Shown here in pieces: positions 59,583 to 64,000 of a stretch of DNA of 64,000 nt. Source of the stretch: JAAYTY01 sp964569245 (GTDB taxonomy: Bacteria > Fermentibacterota > Fermentibacteria > Fermentibacterales > Fermentibacteraceae). The translations under genes and the position numbers were made by a program. Under the pieces are notes generated by a model. It was not told the origin of the DNA. It worked only from the letters and a program-made list of their open reading frames with translations, and did no database searches. Position 1 is the first letter of the stretch. Every line of letters starts with the position of its first letter. The DNA lies in contig CAZMTK010000002.1 of assembly GCA_964569245.1 (NCBI GenBank), positions 186,001-250,000 on the forward strand, read 5' to 3'.

Positions 59583-59992
59583 GGCGGTCCCACGGGGATA
59601 CGCAGTCCCCCGCGGACCTCGGGTTCGCATGAAATGCGAGCACGAAACGCAGACGCCCTGCGGCTGCGTTGCCAATTACATTCGTATCGCCCTGTACCAG
59701 AAATGGAATTGGCGGTCCCACGGGGAAACGCAGTCCCCCGCGGACCTCGGGTTCGCATGAAATGCGAGCACGAAACGCAGACNNNNNNNNNNNNNNNNNN
59801 NNNNNNNNNNNNNNNNNNNNNNNNNNNNNNNNNNNNNNNNNNNNNNNNNNNNNNNNNNNNNNNNNNNNNNNNNNNNNNNNNNACGCAGTCCCCCGCGGAC
59901 CTCGGGTTCGCATGAAATGCGAGCACGAAACGCAGACGCCCTGCGGCTGCGTTGCCAATTACATTCGTATCGCCCTGTACCAGAAATGGAAT
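59582..59992 (-). repeat. tandem array of 128-bp units derived from the tRNA-Glu 3' end
   Basis: Reading on the minus strand from the tRNA-Glu CCA, each unit is 128 bp and ends with the last 18 nt of the tRNA gene (CCCCGTGGGACCGCCA core). Unit starts on the plus-strand coordinate are 59582, 59710 and an inferred 59865 inside the gap, then the tRNA itself at 59993. Sequenced parts of the units differ at only one base (T59599 versus A59727). Each unit has three local hairpins (7-bp AACGCAG/CTGCGTT; 6-bp TCGCAT/ATGCGA; and the tRNA-like minihelix). The organisation resembles the E. coli tyrT rtT repeats, but the sequence is unrelated as far as can be seen. The assembly gap lies inside it. Confidence 0.9.
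59783..59882. other. assembly gap (100 N)
   Basis: Exactly 100 N, a standard placeholder for a gap of unknown length. It falls within the near-identical tandem array, so the true number of units is not known. Confidence 0.98.
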
Positions 59993-60068
59993 TGGCGGTC
60001 CCACGGGGAATCGAACCCCGGTTTGATGGCTGAGAACCACCCGTCCTAGACCTCTAGACGATGGGACC
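59993..60068 (-). tRNA. tRNA-Glu (anticodon CTC)
   Basis: The tRNA is 76 nt with encoded CCA. The acceptor stem is GGTCCCA/TGGGACC. The anticodon loop TTCTCAG is closed by GGTGG/CCATC and places CTC at 60034-60032. The T-stem CGGGG/CCCCG encloses TTCGATT. It lies 66 bp after gltX on the same strand and is followed directly by the tandem array. It is therefore likely to be part of the glnS-gltX transcript or to have its own promoter in the short gap. Confidence 0.96.
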
Positions 60069-60134
60069 GCCGAGGGAGCGGGATTATCTCCGGACGGTCG
60101 AGCCTATGTCAAGTCCGGCACAGGCTTCGCACTA

Positions 60135-61628
60135 TCAGTCTTCGTCGCGCCCGAACAGGTCCTCGTAGCGTTTCACCGCCTTGCTGAGCGCCTCTCCCCC
60201 GAGGTCGCCGAGACTTTCGATGGCTCTGCGCAGGCGCACCCGGCACATGTCGCTGCCCAGCAGTGCCATGGAGTCGTACAACGGGGTCGAGGCCTTCGAG
60301 CCCGAGATCGCCACGTAGAAGGGTCGCGTGAGGTCGCGAAGCTTTACGCCAAGCTTCTCGCCGAGATCCTTGAAGAGCCCTTCGACGGCGGAGGGAGTCA
60401 TCTCGTCGAGTCTCTCGATCCGCCACACCGCTAGCTGCAGGATCTCCTGAACCTCGGCAGCCGTCCTGCCCTTCATCTCCAGCGCCCGGGGGTCCAGCGG
60501 CACCGAGTCGGAGAAGAAGAACGAGGTCAGCGGCCCCCAGTCCCCGAGAGTTTCCAGCCTGCTGTGGGCGACCTTCAGCACTTCCAGCAGGTGCTCCCTG
60601 CCCAGGCCCCACTGCTCCATCACGGGCATCAGGCTCTCGGGGGTGTAGTTCTCGCGGATGTACCTTGCGTTGAGCCAGCGCAGCTTGGCGATGTCGAACA
60701 CCGGGCCGCCCAGTGTGATGTCCTCGAGGCGCAGCTCTCTCAGCATGTCCTCGATCGAGAATTTCTCCTCGCCTACGGGCATGCTCCAACCCATCATGCC
60801 GAGGTAGTTGAGAAGCGCTTCCGGCAGGAATCCAGCCCGCCTGTAGTAGGTGATGGAGGTAGGGTTCCTCCTCTTCGAGAGCTTGCTGCGGTCAGCATTC
60901 CGAAGAAGCGGAAGATGGCAGAACACCGGCGGCTCCCACCCGAAGGCCTCGAATAGGAAGATGTGCTTGGGGACGGAGTTGATCCACTCCTCGCCGCGGA
61001 TGATGTGACTGATCTGCATCAGGTGGTCGTCAACCACCACGGCCAGATGGTATGTGGGAAACCCGTCGCTCTTGAGCAGGATCTGGTCGTCCACCGTGGA
61101 CCATGCCTTGCGGATCTCTCCGCGCAGAAGGTCGGTGAACACGCACTCGTCCTCAAGTGGAGCCTTCATGCGGATCACATGGGCTTCACCCGCGGCGGCC
61201 CTGCGGTCGGACTCGTCGCGGGGGATGTCGCGGCAGTGCCTGTCGTATCCCGAGTCGGCGCCCGACCGGCGGGCAGCCCTCATCGAGAGCAGGCGCTCCC
61301 TTGTGCAGAAGCACCTGTATGCAGCGCCCTTCGAGAGCAGTGCGGCGGCGTGCTCGCGGTAAATGCCCAGCCTCTCGCTCTGGCGGTACGGCCCGAATGG
61401 CCCTCCGATGCCGGGACCCTCGTCCCACTTCAGGCCGAGCCACTCGAGCGAGTCGCATATCGCCTGCTCGAACCGTGCGTGAGAGCGATAGCTGTCCGTG
61501 TCCTCGATGCGGAGGACGAAGCTCCCCCCGTTCTTCTTCGCCCATACGTAGTCGAACAGGGCCTGGTAGGCCGTTCCGACATGGGGGTCGCCAGTGGGAG
61601 AGGGCGCAATCCTCGTTCTTACCTTCAC
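60135..61628 (-). CDS. gltX: glutamate--tRNA ligase
   Basis: The protein has 497 residues, full length for a class I GluRS. The HIGH-equivalent is PTGDPHVGT (11-19) and the KMSKS-equivalent is SKLSKRR. The zinc-binding/connective region and an anticodon-binding C-terminus are present. It begins one base after the glnS stop and is followed by tRNA-Glu, its own substrate. The presence of GlnS suggests this enzyme charges tRNA-Glu only, though discriminating status cannot be proven from sequence. Confidence 0.97.
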   Translation of the reverse strand: MKVRTRIAPSPTGDPHVGTAYQALFDYVWAKKNGGSFVLRIEDTDSYRSHARFEQAICDSLEWLGLKWDEGPGIGGPFGPYRQSERLGIYREHAAALLSKGAAYRCFCTRERLLSMRAARRSGADSGYDRHCRDIPRDESDRRAAAGEAHVIRMKAPLEDECVFTDLLRGEIRKAWSTVDDQILLKSDGFPTYHLAVVVDDHLMQISHIIRGEEWINSVPKHIFLFEAFGWEPPVFCHLPLLRNADRSKLSKRRNPTSITYYRRAGFLPEALLNYLGMMGWSMPVGEEKFSIEDMLRELRLEDITLGGPVFDIAKLRWLNARYIRENYTPESLMPVMEQWGLGREHLLEVLKVAHSRLETLGDWGPLTSFFFSDSVPLDPRALEMKGRTAAEVQEILQLAVWRIERLDEMTPSAVEGLFKDLGEKLGVKLRDLTRPFYVAISGSKASTPLYDSMALLGSDMCRVRLRRAIESLGDLGGEALSKAVKRYEDLFGRDED

Positions 61629-61629
61629 G

Positions 61630-63366
61630 TCAGTGCCCCCCCTCCTTCGGTGCGGACTTCGCGATCCTCGCCCAGTCGTCCCTCAGGGTTACGGTGCGGT
61701 TGAACACAGGGGCTCCCGGCCTCGAGTCGCCCGTGTCCGCGCAGAAGTAGCCCAGCCTCTCGAACTGCCAGGCCGTTCCCGGGGCGGATGATGCCAGATG
61801 ATTCTCGACCATGCAGCCGGTGAGGATCTCGAGCGAGGCGGGGTTGATGTCCTCCTTCCAGCTCCGCCCCTCGGTCGAGCCCGGGAAGGGCACGCCGAAG
61901 AGGTGCTCGTAAAGCCGCACCTCGGCAGGCACGCAGTGGGCGGCGGACACCCAGTGCAGGGTTGCCTTCACCCTCCGCCCGTCGGGGGCGTCACCGCCTT
62001 TCGTCGCAGGGTCGTAGGTGCAGCGGATCTCCCTGATCTCGCCGGTGGAGGGATCCTTCACCACCCCCGTGCATTTCACAAGGTAGGCGTAGCGCAGGCG
62101 CACCTCCCTGCCGGGCGAGAGCCTGAAGAACTTCGATGGCGGAGTCTCCATGAAGTCGTCCCGTTCGATGTAGAGATCCCGGCTGAACGTAATCCGCCTC
62201 GTGCCCGCAGAGGGATCCTCGGGATTCACCACGAAGTCGAACTCCTCGGTCTGACCCTCCGGGTAGTTCTCGATCACCAGCTTCACCGGCCTGAGAACCG
62301 CCATGGCGCGGGGGGCAGTGCGGTTCAGCTCTTCCCTCACGCAGTGTTCGAGCAGCGCGATGTCCACTACACTGTCGCGCTTGGCTACTCCCACACGCTC
62401 GGCGAACGCGCGTATGGCCGCGGGGGGGTAGCCGCGGCGCCTGATGCCGGCCAGCGTCGGCATCCTGGGGTCGTCCCAGCCGCGCACCAGGCCTTCGTTA
62501 ACAAGCTCCAGGAACTTGCGCTTGCTCATCACCGTGTGGGTGAGGTTGAGCCTGGCGAACTCGATCTGCTGGGAGTGGTGTATGCCGAGCTCGTCCAGGA
62601 ACCAGTCGTACAGGGGTCTGTGATCCTCGAACTCGAGCGTGCAGATGGAGTGGGTGATCCCCTCCAGCGAGTCGGACACAGGATGGGCGTAGTCGTACAT
62701 CGGATAGATGCACCACTTGTCGCCTGTCCTGTGATGGCTGGCGCGCAGGATCCTGTAGATCACGGGATCACGCATGTTCAGGTTAGGCGAGGCCATGTCT
62801 ATCTTCGCCCTCAGGGTGCGCGACCCGTCAGGGAACTCGCCGGCCCTCATACGCCTGAACAGGTCTAGATTCTCCTCGACCTTCCTGTCGCGCCAGGGGC
62901 TGTTCCGCCCCGGCTCGGTCAGCGTGCCGCGGTACTCGCGCACCTGCTCGGCCGTGAGGTCGCAGACATAGGCGCTCCCCTTCAGTATCAGATGCTCGGC
63001 GAAACGGTACAGGTCCTCGAAGTAGTCGGAGGCGTAGAACAGCCTGTCCTCCCAGTCGAATCCCAGCCATCGCACGTCATTGATGATGGAATCGACGTAC
63101 TCCACCTCCTCCTTCGAGGGGTTGGTATCGTCGAAGCGCAGGTTGCACTTCCCTGCGTAGTCCCTCGCTATGCCGAAGTTGAGGCATATGGACTTCGCAT
63201 GCCCTATGTGCAGGTATCCGTTGGGCTCCGGGGGAAACCGCGTGTGGACCCTGCCCCCGAACCGGCCGGTGCGGTTGTGCTCGTTGATGATCTCCCTGAT
63301 GAAATCAACGGGGGCTCCCGCAGCCGTCCTGTCGAAACCGTCAGTTCTCTTCTTCACGTCATCCAT
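61630..63366 (-). CDS. glnS: glutamine--tRNA ligase
   Basis: The protein has 578 residues. The signature PPEPNGYLHIGHAKS (45-59) and VMSKRK identify a class I GlnRS of the bacterial/eukaryotic type. The C-terminal anticodon-binding beta-barrels are present. It directly charges tRNA-Gln, so the amidotransferase route is probably not needed for Gln here. It starts an operon with gltX and tRNA-Glu, and the product after it is the tandem array. Confidence 0.97.
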   Translation of the reverse strand: MDDVKKRTDGFDRTAAGAPVDFIREIINEHNRTGRFGGRVHTRFPPEPNGYLHIGHAKSICLNFGIARDYAGKCNLRFDDTNPSKEEVEYVDSIINDVRWLGFDWEDRLFYASDYFEDLYRFAEHLILKGSAYVCDLTAEQVREYRGTLTEPGRNSPWRDRKVEENLDLFRRMRAGEFPDGSRTLRAKIDMASPNLNMRDPVIYRILRASHHRTGDKWCIYPMYDYAHPVSDSLEGITHSICTLEFEDHRPLYDWFLDELGIHHSQQIEFARLNLTHTVMSKRKFLELVNEGLVRGWDDPRMPTLAGIRRRGYPPAAIRAFAERVGVAKRDSVVDIALLEHCVREELNRTAPRAMAVLRPVKLVIENYPEGQTEEFDFVVNPEDPSAGTRRITFSRDLYIERDDFMETPPSKFFRLSPGREVRLRYAYLVKCTGVVKDPSTGEIREIRCTYDPATKGGDAPDGRRVKATLHWVSAAHCVPAEVRLYEHLFGVPFPGSTEGRSWKEDINPASLEILTGCMVENHLASSAPGTAWQFERLGYFCADTGDSRPGAPVFNRTVTLRDDWARIAKSAPKEGGH

Positions 63367-63450
63367 ATCGGATCCTCACTGGGTGACTGCCTGTAAAGGA
63401 CGGGCCGTGGCCCTGCCGACACCAAAGCTTCAGGCCCGCATCCCCGGGGC

Positions 63451-64000
63451 TCACGCCTCCCAGGGCCGGGCCGTAGTCTGTCGCTGGGAGTACTTCCTTC
63501 CGCCCACGGTGATCGCGTTCACCGGGCAGATCCCCTGGCAGCGCATGCATAGTTCGCATCGGTCGAGATGCTGCGGGAAGTCTCTCATCCTTATGTTCCT
63601 CACCGGACAGTGCTCCGCACACAGACCGCATCTCGTACAGACCGACCTGTCGGCCTCGAGGGGCAGCTTCTTCCGCATGAACGAGAACGGTCTGTCGTTT
63701 CCGAGCAGCATACATGCCAGATCGGAGAGGATGGGCACCCTACGCCAGGAGCCGGTTCCGTGCATCAGCTCACGAGCGAAGGACTCAGACTTCTCGATGC
63801 CGCGTCTGACCAGCTTCGCATCCTTCTCCGGGTTCGCATTCCTCTTCAGGAAGTTCGACGGCATCAAGATCTGCCGTGCGCCCAGCACCTTGTAGCCGAG
63901 ACGCCTTAGGAGCTGCCTCAGGGGGCCCACGAGCCCCATCGTAGAACCGCCCATGGTAACGAGCAGGAAGGCTGATCTCCCGCCGGAAGGCGGCAGATTG
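63451..64000 (-). CDS. EFR1-family flavodoxin-ferredoxin fusion (5' partial)
   Basis: The frame continues past the window on the N-terminal side. The visible part begins with the end of a flavodoxin-like domain (GGRSAFLLVTMGGSTMG) and ends with a 2[4Fe-4S] ferredoxin (CTRCGLCAEHCP and CELCMRCQGICP). This is the EFR1 family domain order. The likely function is electron transfer; partners are outside the window. Confidence 0.85.
   Translation of the reverse strand, partial: NLPPSGGRSAFLLVTMGGSTMGLVGPLRQLLRRLGYKVLGARQILMPSNFLKRNANPEKDAKLVRRGIEKSESFARELMHGTGSWRRVPILSDLACMLLGNDRPFSFMRKKLPLEADRSVCTRCGLCAEHCPVRNIRMRDFPQHLDRCELCMRCQGICPVNAITVGGRKYSQRQTTARPWEA

Noticed and set aside
59582..59992. CRISPR array
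   Set aside because: Units are 128 bp and essentially identical with no variable spacers, and no cas genes are near.
59546..60040. Long minus-strand open frame through the array and tRNA
   Set aside because: The frame crosses the N run and the tRNA gene, and the 128-bp unit is not a multiple of three, so the same protein cannot be repeated. It arises because the units lack stops.

Overview
The window is a GC-rich bacterial contig with one 100-base run of N at 59783-59882. Several features fit an uncultivated member of the Fibrobacteres-Chlorobi-Bacteroidetes side of the tree (for example a Fermentibacteria- or Eisenbacteria-like lineage). These are secreted proteases of families C25, C10 and M14, FlgD/type-IX-like C-terminal domains, GlnRS beside GluRS, and a large polysaccharide locus. 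This placement is inference from gene content; no marker phylogeny was possible.

Layout. 1-8930 (mostly minus strand): surface-glycan genes, namely an FAD protoporphyrinogen-oxidase-like protein cut by the window edge, an MprF/AglD-type flippase, a FemAB-type acyltransferase, an SDR reductase beside a ketoacyl-ACP synthase III, a hexapeptide acetyltransferase, two DegT-fold PLP enzymes and a GT39-like membrane protein. 9085-14429: a DUF2089 zinc-ribbon/HTH gene with a repeat-rich SHOCT-like gene behind a near-consensus promoter, then a REC-GGDEF protein and a multidomain hybrid histidine kinase. 14605-18522: a secreted M14 carboxypeptidase, a 146-bp palindromic mini-element and murJ. 18557-31652: the main glycan locus, with five GT4 or GT2 genes, then a nine-gene, tightly coupled plus-strand run (epimerase, GT4, radical SAM, GT2, polyprenyl-P sugar transferase, aminotransferase, PAP2 phosphatase, undecaprenol-kinase-like DgkA). 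The run contains the parts for making, loading and recycling an undecaprenyl-linked oligosaccharide.

31653-45321 holds housekeeping and accessory genes: serS behind a structured leader, a PHP phosphatase, a lamin-tail protein, ogt, an outer-membrane protein, a metallophosphatase with a CBM9-like domain, elbB, a second GT39-like protein, a formylglycine-generating-enzyme-like protein, DUF554, a SagB-type oxidoreductase, a beta-propeller protein and a PatB/MalY lyase. 45872-59292 is dominated by secreted cysteine peptidases (two C25, one C10) and lipoprotein/sorting-domain proteins. Between them lie a HAD phosphatase, enolase and a YefM/YoeB toxin-antitoxin module flanked by diverged direct repeats.

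The most unusual region is 59582-63366. On the minus strand glnS, gltX and tRNA-Glu(CTC) follow one another and are directly followed by a tandem array of nearly identical 128-bp units. Every unit ends with the last 18 nt of the tRNA gene, including CCA. Within each unit an upstream segment can re-pair with that tRNA end to give an acceptor/T-stem-like minihelix. This resembles in design, but not in sequence, the tyrT/rtT repeats of E. coli. The array is interrupted by the assembly gap, so its copy number is unknown.
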